From: Trileptium ribeirensis
Lineage: Eukaryota; Nematoda; Enoplea; Enoplida; Thoracostomopsidae
Direction: 5' to 3'
Assembly (NCBI GenBank): GCA_030248225.1
Contig: JASANE010011798.1
Coordinates: 160,120 to 224,119 of the forward strand
DNA length: 64,000 nt
Position numbers and translations under genes: made by a program. The notes below the pieces were generated by a model, which ran no database searches, had not been told where the DNA came from, and saw nothing but the letters and a program-made list of their open reading frames with translations. Positions 13,271 to 25,762 of the stretch are shown here, piece after piece (the first letter of the stretch is position 1; the number at the start of each line of letters is the position of its first letter).

Positions 13271-13369
13271 TCAGTTTCGAATTTATTATTGAACGAATTG
13301 AATCTTCAACTATGTTCGCGTTCTATGTATGTATATATTACATTATGCGACAAGGCGCCTAGTAATTGC

Positions 13370-13560
13370 GTTTTACTTGTACGCGGACGCCGAATTGCGA
13401 TGTTAAATCGCACGACAGTGAACACGAATAGCCCCTACTCGTTGCTCTATCGCAAATGAGAGAAAATCATGACCTATGCGGGTTTATCGCCGTTACAATT
13501 GTGGCCTGACTTAACCTAATAACGTTTACTCACCCATAAGGTTTCAAAATTCGGCGTTTT
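13370..13560 (-). repeat. Dispersed repeat copy, inverted relative to 9470-9720
   Basis: Read on the minus strand it shares TCATGATTT, GTCACTG, TGCGATTTAACATCGCA and GTAAAACGCAATTAC with the 9470-9720 copy. No ends or target duplication were identified. Confidence 0.4.
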
Positions 13561-13999
13561 TAAACAAAGATCACAAAATAAATGGTCTCAGGGAACAACT
13601 GCAAAGTATATATTTATTAAACTCAATAAAAATGCAGTTTTCATCAACGGGAAGATCAAAATATTCTAATATATAGGCACGGACAGGAGCCCGTTTTGCC
13701 AGAGGGTACGAGCGACCGACATCATATATATACCGTTAAATTGCACACCTTTGGTCACGGTAGATGTGTTGTCTTCTTTTCAGATAATTTATTAATTTTG
13801 AACATCACTTTCCTACGAATTGTACATATGTTCTGTTAACTGTTTCGCTTTCTAGTCATGTTTACGCTAGTAAAATTTATTGTGTAAATTTATATTTCTG
13901 TTAAACTAAACCATGCTGAAGCGAGAAACGCTGAGCGAAATCTTAAGATCCCTAAGGGGCAATGCAGTATATTACAAAAAAGTACAACTTAGAGGGTTG

Positions 14000-14075
14000 T
14001 TCAAGGGGCGGCAGGATTAGTGTATGTTGCATGAGGACATAAGCTAAGTTTATCGAGAGCGGCGTGGTGTGCGCT
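14000..14075 (+). repeat. Short, worn copy of the TATCGAGAACGGCATAG repeat
   Basis: It retains GGCGGCAGGATTAGTGTATG, ATGAGGACATAAGCTAAG and TTATCGAGAGCGGCGTGG in the family order. Confidence 0.35.
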
Positions 14076-16770
14076 TCCAGTTTAGCCCTAACTTAGTTTG
14101 GGCGCTGTGTTGTTCCTTTAAGGTTGCGAGCGCCAGATCTTCAATAGCGTGATAGGTGTGGTGTCCAATCTTTCACTAAAGCGGTCTAGGTTCAGCCCGC
14201 TGCAGCTTCACGGAAACCTGGCGAATGAGTTGAACTCGACGTTACCTAAATAATTTTTATAGATTGCGCAACCCTTCGTAAGAAGTCAACGGTTTGGTTT
14301 CTAGTAAATCGTTTGCCTTTTACGGCGTTTCGCGCTTGTACGGTTGCACTCGCTGCTGCTTTTTCCTAGCTCGTTATTCTAAAGCTTTTGCAAGTGTTGC
14401 TGGAACATCTGAATGGGTTTGGTTTAGAATGTGTATTTGTTGGGAAAAGCGTAAAATTAGTTATTGTAGGGAGGTAAGAGCCGTCTTAATAAATATGTAC
14501 TTTCCTAGCATGTGTGAGTGATTGTTGTAATTATTAGTCCGGCGTAAAATTTCAGTGCGGTAAACAGTGAACAATTTTGACATCTGAATGAACATTAGCC
14601 GAGTTAGGGAAGGGAGGCTGGTGAGCGGCTATTTAAATCAGATGGTGCTATGTCGGGATCCGGAAGTATAGATCGAAAGGAAGAAATTCAGGAAAATTTA
14701 TTTGAAGGTGTCAGAAAGACTGTTTCCGACAAAAGCCAGCATGAAATCTTACTGTAGCGTGCGCTACAGAAAATGTGGTACCGCCGTCATCTCAGGCGGA
14801 CTTTATCAGGACCGCCATATTTTGGAGCTTTCAATAGATAGCTCTTAATAAAGTTGTGCACCCAGAAATATTGATAATGAGAAATTGTTCTATGAGCTTT
14901 ACTTTATTGCAATCTTGCCCGTCTAGGGCAACATGTTGCAGTTTTCATTGCGGCAGCTGTTTTGTTTGAATTAATGTTTACGTAAATAACATTCAACGTT
15001 TAAAAAGTGAAGCATCTTCAAAGTGTCGCCTTAACAAGATTATTTGTGGCTAGAGCCTTTGATTGTATTATAAAATATTTTTTCGCAAAATCTACTGTCT
15101 AGTTTATCCACTTAACGCTTATCACTAGGTGCTGCCCAAGAATTGTTGTTGGTTTACATCCATTTAATTATTTCCTAGCCAAATCATGCCATAACTAATG
15201 TTTAGATCAAACGAAATGAATAAATAATTAACACAATTTATAGATATCAATTTCTGCGTAGCTGAACTATGAGCAAATCGGAGTATATATTTTTGCTAAG
15301 TTTACGGACGGTAGCGGTAGCATGTGGGCGTTTTCATTCGGAGACTACAGCCCCGTATTTCGTAGCTGTACATATATTGCTTTGAATTCAACAGTATCCG
15401 ATTATCAAAAACTCAAACTTAAGCGATGTTAAATGATGCAAAATATCAATTATAATGTAGCTTATAGGTACACCCCTTTCAAAATTTCAACAAATTGCGC
15501 CTCATAGCATAGCAATAGCATCACCTACGCGATTTTGACACAAAATTGATAGGTTTTGATATCCCTTATTGAGTGGCTAAAGAAGTTATCGTATAGTTGT
15601 CATTCTTGCAGTTGTAGTAGCACTGTCCCCTAGTACTGTGAAAACTTTTTGGAAGGTCACTTCTGCGATTACCACGATGAAAACGACCAAATTCGACGCG
15701 GTTTTTGTTTAAAAGTGGGTTTTGTTTCATCCCAGCTCTTGAAAAGATATACGTAACCACGATATACAGATGGTTAAACTCCAATCAGTGATAACAAAAT
15801 TACTTATACCTGCATGTCTGTTCCCAAGCCATACAAAACTTGAAACAAAACTTTGGCTTCGTGGCAACCAGGATAATATATCTTTAGCACAAAACTCTGT
15901 TACTATTGGTTTCTAATTTAACACGTTTTATGATGTGTCTTGCTTGGAATAATAACTATCGAAATATGTTAATGTGTTTTGGAACTACATTTGGGTATTT
16001 CCATTTTTGAGTTGAGGAACTACAGCGTGTGCTTGACATTACCTACTGTAAACTCAACAGTAATAATTACTTTCTTTGGTTATATAGGAGCTTATATATC
16101 AGGTTAAAGCAGCTAGCTAATTATAATAGTTTGTGTACTTTAAAGTGAGCTGTTTCAGTGTTGTATAATTATTGCCAATGGCCATACGTCGACTCGCTAC
16201 TTATGTATTTGTGCCAGAAATATGTTCGAAATTAGTCAAATGTTGAACGGATAGCTTTCTTTAAATTTTTAGTCGTTCTATAAATTTTGTTAATAAATAA
16301 TTTCAGTGGCTTTTTTGCAAAATTGTGGAAAATTAAGTACCACGCTTAAATTATCGCGCAATATGCTCTTTTTTATACAAAATTTTGTCTTAAAATCATG
16401 TATGTAAAGTCGACAAGTAGGCAGTTAGCAATAAATCGAACTGTCAACATAAAGTTTCAGACAGTGAACCTTTGGTATCTGTGCGACACCAACAACAATA
16501 GTTAAGGATAGAAATGGAAACAAATGTTTTCACGAGCGGTTTGCAAAAGTTTTAGGTTTTGTTTTGAGTTCTGCTGTGATATTAAAAATTACGGCAGTGT
16601 TTTAACGAACAGCATCATCGTTACAATGGGTCTCTGGCTGTTTTAAAAATTCAAATTTGGACAGATAAAAGCGTATTTGTAACGCTGTGAAATATAATCT
16701 AATTTGCATTATCATTATTCCCATTTGATGTTTTTAATAATAATTATAGGTGGCCAACTTTGATTTATAT

Positions 16771-16779
16771 TTAGTATAG
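16771..16779 (+). promoter_or_regulatory. Splice-acceptor-like site just upstream of the RRM gene start
   Basis: TTAGTATAG ends 3 bases before the start codon; another acceptor-like TAATTATAG ends at 16749. Neither can join an upstream coding exon that I can see. A 5' UTR intron or spliced-leader addition would explain them. Confidence 0.35.
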
Positions 16780-16782
16780 TTG

Positions 16783-19341
16783 ATGGCGATATCTAACGGT
16801 GCAACTGCCAATGTTGATTCCAAAAACGAAGACGCAGACGGTGCGCCAAACCAAAAAGAAACAACTCCCGAAAACGTTGCTGTGGGCCTCGATATCAGTA
16901 GTAAATGCATCTCGGGTAATAACGATGAAACTGGTAAAGCCAATAATGAATCAGCCAATCGTGTGGAAGGGCCGGAGGAATGTTTGAACGATCGTTCTCG
17001 AACTTTTAAGCTTCTATCACTGAAATATCCGGCGGACATCGAGAACCCGGCCATAACAAAGTTGCTGAAGTCAACAAGTCGGTTTGTCACATCTTTCCAT
17101 AAGGCGATTGATAATGCCGATTGCCGAGGCAATGAAAGCGGAAAAGTGGGAACACTAACGCTAACATATCCATCGGCGGCAATAGCTCACGCAAAGTTCG
17201 ATGAAGCCAAAACGATTGTGCTATTTGATGGTCGACCTGTGGATATATGGGCGTCGAGCGAATTTCTTTTGCGGAATTCAAATATCGAAGGTTCCGATTT
17301 GACCGTTGGTGAACTAGAGGATGAAATTAGCGAAATTTCAGTTGAAGATTTTCAAATCGAGGATCCAGACGTTTTGAGCAAGATCTACGTTTCTAATTTA
17401 TTACCATCGGCTGATAAAGCTGTGGTTCAAGCAGTTTTTAGCGTTGCCGGCCCGCTGCAGCCAGACAAGACGGTTGTCAAGCTTGACGTAGACGCACTGA
17501 ACGGCACGAAGCTAGCAGTTGTAACATTCATTGCGGAATCATCGGTCGACAAGGCGCTCGAATTCGACGGATTCACAGTCGACGATGGTGGCAATGAAAC
17601 GCGGACGATCAAAGTTCGGAGATATATTGACTATTTACAGGAATCGTTTAAAGATAGTAAATTATCCGGTGGCGTAAGGCAGTTATTTTTGGATGGCAAT
17701 GCGGCGCATCGTAGCTTAATCAATGCAAAGCAGAAGAAAATTGAGGAAGGCGAAATAGACGATAGCGATGACGTGGGAACAGTTGGTGGCGGTGCCGCGA
17801 CGGTGTCCGGTGGTGCAACCGCAAACGAAATTTCGGTTAGCGAAGTTCACAATGAAATTAAGCGAATAATGAAGATTTCACGAGTTAAATGGACTGATAT
17901 TTTTACAGCAGATGAATTGTGTAAGGTGCTCGAGCAGGTCATACCGGAATTCGACGGGGCTCTTTTGACGATAGACACACTTGTATGGGCGATGCTGGTA
18001 ACACTTGAACGGGCAAAATCAACAGAAACGGAAAGCGAGTTTAATGCGAAACATTTGGATACCTTGATCGTCGAATGGGGTCGTAATGGGCGACAAGAAG
18101 CAACGTCTAAGCTTAAATTAAGTAGGAGTGACACCATTCAGCAACGTAGACAACTCCCTGTCACTGGGAACGACAGAGAGTCCCGTGATAAATGTGCAGG
18201 CGGTGTTGCTCCGTACAGCAATTTTGAAACAAAGAAACGAACTGGTCGCCATGATCGTAAGGACGTTATCAGCTTGATGGGAGTTGGTGCTTTACTAACC
18301 GGCATGGGTGTTGGCAGCACCAACCAAAGCCAACAAAAACCGTCGTCTAAGAAAACAGATGTCGAAAAAATCACTTCTTATCCTCCGGCCCAACCGCGCT
18401 CGAAAACTACAGTTGGTTCTAAAAAGCATTCCAAGTCGGCAGCGGCAAAACAGCAGGGCAAGCGTGGGACAGCATCGAAACGCAGCCGTGATGTGAAATC
18501 GAGTAACGAAGAGAGTTCTGACAGCAGCAGCGAATCAGACAAGCGCGGTCCTGACTCTGATGCCTCTGATAAGTCGGATGGCGAAACATCTGGGTCAGAG
18601 TCGGACGACCAGTCCAATGCGTCGTCGAGCTCTAGTCACGACTCAGATGTGGGCCGTCGACGAAAGCGTAAGCGGTCCAGTCAAAAACTGAGAAGCGGAA
18701 CGGGCGGGCATCACAAGCGCGGCAAATCTCCGCCAACCAAACGAGGCAGAAAAGGTGCATCTGGCTCGTATGACAGTCGACAAGACCAGAAAGCAACACG
18801 GCGATTCGACAAAAAGACTTCTGTTACAACGGTTCCACGGCCTGGCGGTGATGCTGCACCAGCAAAGAACGCTGTGCCGGCTACAGTAGGTGCGGCCGTC
18901 CCTAGTGTACAAGGGACAGCTGTCACCGGCGTAGGCCAAGGAGCCCAACCGCCGAATCCAATGATGATGGGAATGAATCCGACAATGATGATGTCAATGA
19001 TGTCGAATCCCATTGCGATGATGTCGCAAATGCAGCAAATGATGACAATGATGCAGCAGCAACAACAGCGACAGCAGCAAGGGCAAACGGCGCACCAACA
19101 ATCAGCGGCATTGCCGGCAGCGCCACAGCTACCGCCAATGGCGCCGCCTGCTTCTGTGCCACAACAAGTTGCCCAACATGCACCACCTGGACCCGAAATG
19201 CATCGCATTGTGTCAAACATGCAAGCATTGTTGGCTAAACAAGGTAAACAACCGCAACTGCATCAGCCAACATTCGACTCCGGTCAGCAGCAGCAACAAC
19301 AATATCATCCGCATCATGGTGGTCGACATCATAATCGATAG
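16783..19341 (+). CDS. RRM-type protein with acidic/serine and Met/Gln-rich tail (852 aa, single exon)
   Basis: One uninterrupted frame. I chose the ATG at 16783 because an in-frame TAG lies four codons' length upstream (16777). Residues about 198-285 form an RNA-recognition-like fold: KIYVSNLLPS resembles RNP2 and KLAVVTFIAES resembles RNP1. Residues about 65-170 may be a second, more divergent RRM. KKIEEGEIDDSDD follows, an acidic motif common in splicing and mRNA-processing proteins. Residues about 350-450 look helical. About 560-660 is rich in Ser, Asp, Lys and Arg with nuclear-localisation-like KRKRSS and KRGRKG. About 720-800 is Met- and Gln-rich, and the C-terminus is Gln/His-rich. I cannot name the family. 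A role in nuclear RNA metabolism is inference. AATAAA lies at 19601. Confidence 0.85.
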   Translation: MAISNGATANVDSKNEDADGAPNQKETTPENVAVGLDISSKCISGNNDETGKANNESANRVEGPEECLNDRSRTFKLLSLKYPADIENPAITKLLKSTSRFVTSFHKAIDNADCRGNESGKVGTLTLTYPSAAIAHAKFDEAKTIVLFDGRPVDIWASSEFLLRNSNIEGSDLTVGELEDEISEISVEDFQIEDPDVLSKIYVSNLLPSADKAVVQAVFSVAGPLQPDKTVVKLDVDALNGTKLAVVTFIAESSVDKALEFDGFTVDDGGNETRTIKVRRYIDYLQESFKDSKLSGGVRQLFLDGNAAHRSLINAKQKKIEEGEIDDSDDVGTVGGGAATVSGGATANEISVSEVHNEIKRIMKISRVKWTDIFTADELCKVLEQVIPEFDGALLTIDTLVWAMLVTLERAKSTETESEFNAKHLDTLIVEWGRNGRQEATSKLKLSRSDTIQQRRQLPVTGNDRESRDKCAGGVAPYSNFETKKRTGRHDRKDVISLMGVGALLTGMGVGSTNQSQQKPSSKKTDVEKITSYPPAQPRSKTTVGSKKHSKSAAAKQQGKRGTASKRSRDVKSSNEESSDSSSESDKRGPDSDASDKSDGETSGSESDDQSNASSSSSHDSDVGRRRKRKRSSQKLRSGTGGHHKRGKSPPTKRGRKGASGSYDSRQDQKATRRFDKKTSVTTVPRPGGDAAPAKNAVPATVGAAVPSVQGTAVTGVGQGAQPPNPMMMGMNPTMMMSMMSNPIAMMSQMQQMMTMMQQQQQRQQQGQTAHQQSAALPAAPQLPPMAPPASVPQQVAQHAPPGPEMHRIVSNMQALLAKQGKQPQLHQPTFDSGQQQQQQYHPHHGGRHHNR

Positions 19342-19600
19342 ATGGTGACCGAGTTCGATTATGGTTATAGCGCGGAGTACATTTCCAGCAAGGTAACAGT
19401 TTCTCTCATCGCTGTGTTTAGATCAAAATGTGTTACTTCACAACGTCCAGTCTGCAGCATTGCTATTGGTTGTAATGGCTTTGCGGCGCTAAATCTAATG
19501 TTGCCGCAACGCAAAATGTTCGCGACATTGTTTTTAGGATGAACGTAGAATCTACACTGGGTGTTCAATTTTATGACTTATGATGCTTGACATGCGAACT

Positions 19601-19606
19601 AATAAA
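19601..19606 (+). terminator. Candidate poly(A) signal of the RRM-type gene
   Basis: AATAAA about 260 bp after the stop codon, in AT-rich sequence on the coding strand. Confidence 0.45.
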
Positions 19607-19639
19607 TAATCAGAACGTAATGGAGATTGGGAGTTGTAC

Positions 19640-20270
19640 GGGTGGTAAAATCTTTTAAATTCCGTCTGTGTGTGTGATCGGCCGTAACTCGGGAAAGACT
19701 TAACCGATTTTTATGATTTTGGGCTCATTCGAACCGATATAGTCGATTTACCGTGGACTTCTCCGAGCGTTTTTGATTTGGGTCTGGGTCAGGGGTCAGA
19801 ATGTGGGTTTTTGTCCCATTGTACCGCATTTAGTACCCTTCGCGGAAGCAAGGTTATTTTTATCTTAACTTTCGAATTTTTTTCTCTGGCTGGTTTTATT
19901 TCATAGCAAAATGATAAATGCCGATGCCCCTTTTTTCTTTTTGGATTAAGGCTCTGGTTCTGGATTTATGGGGTTTAAGGTACGGGGGTATTGCGCCACA
20001 ATGGTTCCTCGACCCAAAACTTGAAAGTATGTTCTGATGTCTTGGATTGCTAATAAGTTTCACCTGGGGGTTTCAGGCGTGGTAAACTCATTGTCGGTGC
20101 TGGTTTTGCTCTATGACCCATGGGTACGAGGTATGACGCCCCATGGTTCGGGGTCTGAGGTCAAAATGAGAGAAAATTCTGGAATTTTGGATGGCCGTAA
20201 GATAGAATAGAGTAAATCTTGGAAAATCGCGAAAAAATCGTATAATTCCACATTCACTGGCGTTACGTTC
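19640..20270. repeat. Dispersed repeat-like sequence with AACCGATTTTTATGATTTT motif
   Basis: CGTCTGTGTGTGTG is followed by AACTCGGGAAAGACTTAACC and GATTTTTATGATTTTGGGC. The general pattern of Pyr-rich CGTCTGT, 'ACTCGGG' and 'ACCGATTTT' resembles a repeat type common in invertebrate genomes, and a similar arrangement occurs at 28870-28960. No coding frame is seen. Boundaries are unclear. Confidence 0.35.
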
Positions 20271-23200
20271 TTCTTTTTTTCAGATGTTGCCTGCCACCAC
20301 TGAGAGCTGCTTGCTTAACTACTGCATTATTTCTCAAATAATCTGAATAATAGCTATTCAAAATATATACATAACATTGCAAATGATTTACACACAATTT
20401 CTGATGTTGCCACATTTCAGGGCTAAGTATTACAGTTTTCAAAAAATTGGTGTCCTAAGCACTGTTAATAATCAGTGTCGCATGTCGATTTATGCCTCTG
20501 CAAATCCTGGAAAAGCATAGAATTTCGTTTCCGGAAACTCGCAGCCACCTTATGTATTACTTGTCTGGCTTTTTCATCTGTTCTGCTGTTAATACTTTTA
20601 AGTTACTATGCTGGAATCTGCTAATATCGAAAATTTTTATGCGGAAATTTACATCAGAACTTATGCCAGCACATTTCGTTTTTGAAAATAGACCCAATTG
20701 CTTAAAAATAAAGCGTTTAGACTATTGGGTCCTCTATTTGTTGGTTTGATGTCAAGTTCTCCTGTAATTAAAAGGGGCGAGAATCTTGTCATGAGTATCA
20801 TAGGGCAAAATTTGAAAGATTAATTGCGAGCTCATTTTCAGGCTTTTAGACTTACGTTTATGCTTTGTCTTAGCCTTAAACTTAGACTTACAGACTCAAA
20901 ACCCTGCAACATTATTCGTGGAGCAAGGTTTTATATGATACGCTAGGGGAGCTTGACATGATCCATTTATTCTAGTTGTTGTGGTGCGAGTCGATGAACT
21001 TTATTGACTAGTTTTTTTGTATTTTGCTAAGCCGATTTGCCAAATTTGTTGTATTTTCTGTATACTGCAGCTCATAACAGCCGTTAAATTGCGTTACGTA
21101 TATAGCTTCAGCGATAATAATCCGTTCAGGTGTTGACGCAAAATGCCAAACTGTAGGAGGAGTACTGAAGATAACTTGGTTATTTCCTATCGATACTTGG
21201 ACAACCAATTGTAAAATAATGTTACAAATGGCGTTACTTAACAGGTTTTACCACGTAATGCGATGGGCGTAGTTAAAAATTTGACATAATTGCGGGAAAT
21301 ATTGCTGTCAAACGTACAGAAGCTTTATGTATAAATTTAATTGTTGATATTTTGTTTAACGATTGAAAACATTCGCCTTAAATCCATCGTAATGATAAAA
21401 ATGTCTCATTTTCCAATATTCTCTACTTTAGAATGTTGTATTTGGAATCGTACCACATGGTAAACTGTAAAATGTTTAAACAAGACTATTGACTAAATTT
21501 TTGTCTTCGGTTTTTGGAAGGACCGGCAACGTGTTTTTATTTAGCCGGTAGCGGAAGTTATTTCGAATAGATCTTGCCATACCAGTGCCAGTATAAAAGG
21601 GATCTGTGACTGCAATAGGTATGTAAATGCTCATAGCTGGGAGCAGGATGAATGACCCATGTAATATACTCACAACTATCGCTTTTTCAACGTTCTTGAT
21701 TACATAAATCACGTTTGATCATAACAAATTTTATTTCTCCACATTTTCCTCCATTTTTGCTAAAACTTTGCCAAATTTCGGTAGATTTTCCGCAATTTTG
21801 ATTAAAATTTTGTCGATTTCCGCCATTTTTGCTAAAAGTTTGCTTAATTTTTGCAAAAAATATATATAAGATATTTAGATATACAAAAGCCATAGTATGT
21901 GGCCGGGTCTCGATGTGGGACCCGGTACTGGTCCAGCAGACGAAAGCACTCTCCTCTGCACTGTACTTAATATAAAAGAATTGCGCTTCTTGACTTGATC
22001 TTTATCTTCTTAGTTATTTCACAGAGGCACATGGAATCTCAAGAGCCCCCAAAAGCTCTGCGATAAAGATTGTTCTAAATTCGAGACAATCGGTTGTTAG
22101 AAGTGTGGTGCGCTGCTACGTTATTCATGCTATGTAGCCCGGAAACAGGATTTGCCAGCAGCATTTGTTACAATTTACTTCCATTTCATGTCCCAGTACT
22201 TAAAAGCTGCTTGAAATTAGCGTACAAACGACTTGAAAAGATGACAGAACCTTTAAAGGTGCAGCTGAACACAGAGGCTTACATTTTACTTGAACAACTA
22301 CTTTTGTTTAGGACTGTAGTCTCAGGATAAAGCACTACTGAAAACTCAGTTGTAATCCGTCTGTAATGGTGGTCTGTCAAGTAGATATTAAACTGTTTTC
22401 CAATGCTATTTGTTTTACGAATTCGCAGATTATACATTGGTTGCTTTGGAAAATAGCTTTTTCAGTAGGTCACTGGCACATCTGTGTAAGCATGTCGCTA
22501 CCAAGGCCCGGTCAGCGAGTCACCGAGTCCGAAAATGGTGCCCCCGGTTCCATCTCTGGTATAAACGTATTAACCTGCCAGCAAATATGCCCTCTGGGTT
22601 GACAATTTTTTAAAAATTTATGACTTAATAAACCTCAACTGTTAACTTCACTTCGTGAATCTAAATATTAATAGTTATTCGTATATTTAGCATCGTGTCG
22701 TGCTGCAGTGTTCTAAGCTCAGGGTAGAATTGGACAGTTAAAAGTTTAATCCAAAATGTTAATATGAACCAATGATACGATATCAGTAATTTGGTTTGAT
22801 TGCCTCATTTAGTTTCTCATGTAAGTGCTCTTTTTTGTCGCAATATTTGGCGTTCCTCCTATGCTTATGCATATTTTGAAGTCAAAAGGGGTGTGCATTA
22901 CATATGGTTTATTTGTTTTATTTTAGCCTCCCCCACAGTTCAAAGTTACTCAATTTCGGCCTTGTTTTAACTCTACAATCCAGCAGTCCAAGCTCTTCAT
23001 TTGGAGATCTCGGTTCATGCTGAATTTTGATAAACAATTACAATGTTTTGCAATGTATATATGCCACAGTGTATAAATATTGTTGAGTTAATTTTCTCTC
23101 AAAAATACAGCTATTTCAACCTCAGAAGGACATATAACATATTTATTATCACTGCTGCACGCAGAGTGGCGTGTAGGTTGAGCTGAAATATTGCTAGAGG

Positions 23201-24227
23201 ATCACTTGACCAACATCCAATTTAACTAAATCTATTTCGCCATCTGAATTTTTTGAAACTACCTTGTTGAAAATATAGTGTGCTGAAATGACTTAAGTAA
23301 TGCTAACAAATGATTATTATATACATTTATAATAATTAGGGTTGTGACAAGCGGTATTCTTGTAACCCAGCCGTTAATTGTTTATGGTATTGTACGAATG
23401 AAAGAACTGTAGCGAATATTGGGCATAGTTAAGCTATTTTAACTGACCGACAAAACTTTAATGTAAAATCTGCATATTTACAGCTTGTAAATCCTCAGTG
23501 AATCTTGACAAATTATGGGTTAAAAGTGTTCCTTCTGCACTAAGCTGTTAAACGCACTTCTATCTTATAATGCGTGTGACAGATATATTTGTCCTCTTGC
23601 GTACTTAGAGTTTTTGTTCGAAGTATAATTTTTTGTGTCTATGTATCGCGGTGTTGTGTTTTTGTTCTTGTTATAAATTATACTTCTGGGCGACATAGGT
23701 GTTAGGTGCTTAGGCAAATTTCAGATAGAAAACGAGTTGTGCGAAAATTGTGCTCCTTCAACGGGTTTAATTATGTTGTGGTTAATAGGGGGTTTGCAAT
23801 CCGTAAATGATATAGGTTTCTGATACGTCGTTACTTAACCTCGGTGCACCTTTTCAATCGTACCAAGTTCCGGATATCGGTAGCACAAAACCTGTTGTAC
23901 ACTAGGCTTTTAGGTTCTGTGGCATTCGTTCAAGTCATACGTTTAATATTTCTTGGTTTCAACAATGTGCTGCGCCGTACAGCTTTCTGGCTTGGACCAG
24001 TGGATGCTCCCGAGGTCATTGATTAGAATCATCACGGGATTTACCCACTATGCTATTTAATACTTTTATTGCTCTGTCCCTTTAGGAACTTTCCAATGCG
24101 AGCGAACAAAGTCCACTCCGAGTGACTGGGTTTGCATATAGCCTCACAGTGTACGCTGCACTAAATGTAGGAGAGTGTTAATCGAGCGATTGTGTAATGT
24201 TTCATTAGCCATTTCTTGCATGGGTTC
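20271..24227. other. Intergenic, mostly featureless AT-rich DNA
   Basis: It contains a tandem repeat at 21745-21850 and a hairpin at about 21905-21930 (CCGGGTC ... GACCCGG). Short open frames show no recognisable protein. No RNA gene was recognised. Confidence 0.4.
21745..21850. repeat. Degenerate tandem repeat, ~72-bp period
   Basis: CCATTTTTGCTAAAA occurs at the beginning and end, with related CAATTTTGATTAAAA between. The minus strand reads as repeated FSKNGG-type peptides, a by-product of the repeat. Confidence 0.5.
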
Positions 24228-25030
24228 ATGTGTATCAGGGTTGGACACCGGAAAAAAGTGTTTTTCCTACCCCCCCGAACAATATCTATTTCAGGATTTT
24301 GGAGCCGAAAATTTTGGAAAACCCTTCTGCATCAAAATATTACGACCGTGCGCATTGTTTACACTCATTTAAACAGTTTGCATTTCATGCTTATGATTTA
24401 TGTGGTAGAAATGGTAAAACACTATCTTCCAAGCATCGACTAAATATACAATCTTAGCATAGACATAGCTTGCTTCCGTCACCGCATAAGAAACTTTTGC
24501 CCGATGGCAAATTTAAATTAAATAGGCGCGGTACTGAATAGAGCCATTGATTTGTATGAAGCATATGGAGGCAGTAAACTAGGCAGACAGGCCGAGTACC
24601 CAAGTGGATATGGATCGGGGGTTGGTTACCGATAAAGTCAGCCCCCTCTAAGAAAAACCAAAAACCTAGGGGTTATACCCCTTGGTGATTATCTACCACC
24701 ATCCCACTCCCCGGTATTTACCTGTGGTAGAAACCTGCGGGCATGCATGTCATTTTTGCTACGTCGGGTAATAAACTAAATGGATCGATAGTTTGATCTT
24801 AGACATAAATTACATGCTCTATTGTATTATGCGCTTGCAGCAGTACTTGGACGGGGGGCACTTTGACACCAGTTAGTAAGTTTACACAATACTAGAAATA
24901 TGAAGTAGTCTCACTATTAATTCGAACCAAATAATTACACGCACTCCTATCGTTAAAGCCACCGCGTGGTTTTCGCATAACCGTGGCCGTTGGAAAATTA
25001 AGTGCCGCTTCACTGTGTGGTAGTGGTTGC

Positions 25031-25762
25031 AAATTCGGGTTTTTTCTTTTAGCCCTCCAGCTTCAATTTTGACGATACAGAGCTGATTATTGGTATAAAT
25101 CAATTCAGCTCGATGAGGCGGTTCAATAAATGCTCATTTCACCCACATCCCTGAAAATTGTTTTTCGACTTTTTGAGACCCACCTTGGAATCCAGAAATT
25201 TTTTTCTTCGGAATATGGTCATGTTGGGTACTGTTCGTCTTGGTTTGATGAGAAAAATCTACTGGTGTGTATTTTATTGAAATCAACGCCACAGTTAGAA
25301 AGTTATGAGGGGCCCAGGTAACCCTGAGGGGCTACGCTAGAAAAAAGAACAGCCTAGAGATAGGCATTTACGCTTAGTGTATGTGTCATATAAGGACCTT
25401 AGCTTAGGCTAAGACTAAGGCTTACGCTTACTATATCGAGAACGGCATGGCCTGTATTTTATTTCCGCCCTTCATGGTTACTTGGGCCCTTATAACTTTC
25501 TAATGGTGGCGTTGCTTTCAATAACAGTAGATTTCTCTCATCAAACCAAGATTTTGGGGCTCAACATGACCGTAATCCGAGGAAAAAAATTTTGGGTTTC
25601 CTAGGGGACCATTAGACCTCAAAAAATCGAAAAAAATTTTTCAGGGATGCGAGGAAAATGAGTATTTTCTGAACCGCCGCATCGAGCTGAATCGATTGAT
25701 ACCAAAATCAAAATTGACCAAATTCGGGTTAGTAGGGCTAAAAGAAAAGACCCCCAAATTCC
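25031..25762. repeat. Large inverted repeat (~290-bp arms) around a 152-bp spacer
   Basis: The arms 25031-25323 and 25476-25762 are diverged reverse complements sharing, for example, CAGCTCGATG, ACATCCCTGAAAA/GCATCCCTGAAAA, GGTCATGTTG, CTTGGTTTGATGAGA and TTAGAAAGTTAT. The spacer 25324-25475 is almost wholly one copy of the interspersed TATCGAGAACGGCATGG repeat. It lies wholly inside the 24236-25971 hAT-like element. Confidence 0.75.
25336..25460 (+). repeat. Interspersed TTAGGC-rich repeat copy, best preserved
   Basis: Contains AGAAAAAAGAACAGCCTAGA, CATATAAGGACCTTAGC, TTAGGCTAAGACTAAGGC and TATATCGAGAACGGCATGGC. The same order of words is seen at 49228-49325. Confidence 0.6.

Larger units (their letters stand above)
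11630..16782. other. Intergenic region between MTIF2 and the RRM-type gene
   Basis: It contains copies of two dispersed repeat families (13165-13270 and 14000-14075; 13370-13560). A short protein-like frame starts with ATG at 14650 (MSGSGSIDRKEEIQENLFEG) and stops after 35 codons; it could not be joined in frame to the downstream gene. Nothing else is supported. Confidence 0.5.

Noticed and set aside
14650..14757. ATG exon candidate MSGSGSIDRKEEIQENLFEG as first exon of the RRM gene
   Set aside because: Joining its only sensible donor (14708) to either acceptor upstream of 16783 gives an immediate in-frame stop.
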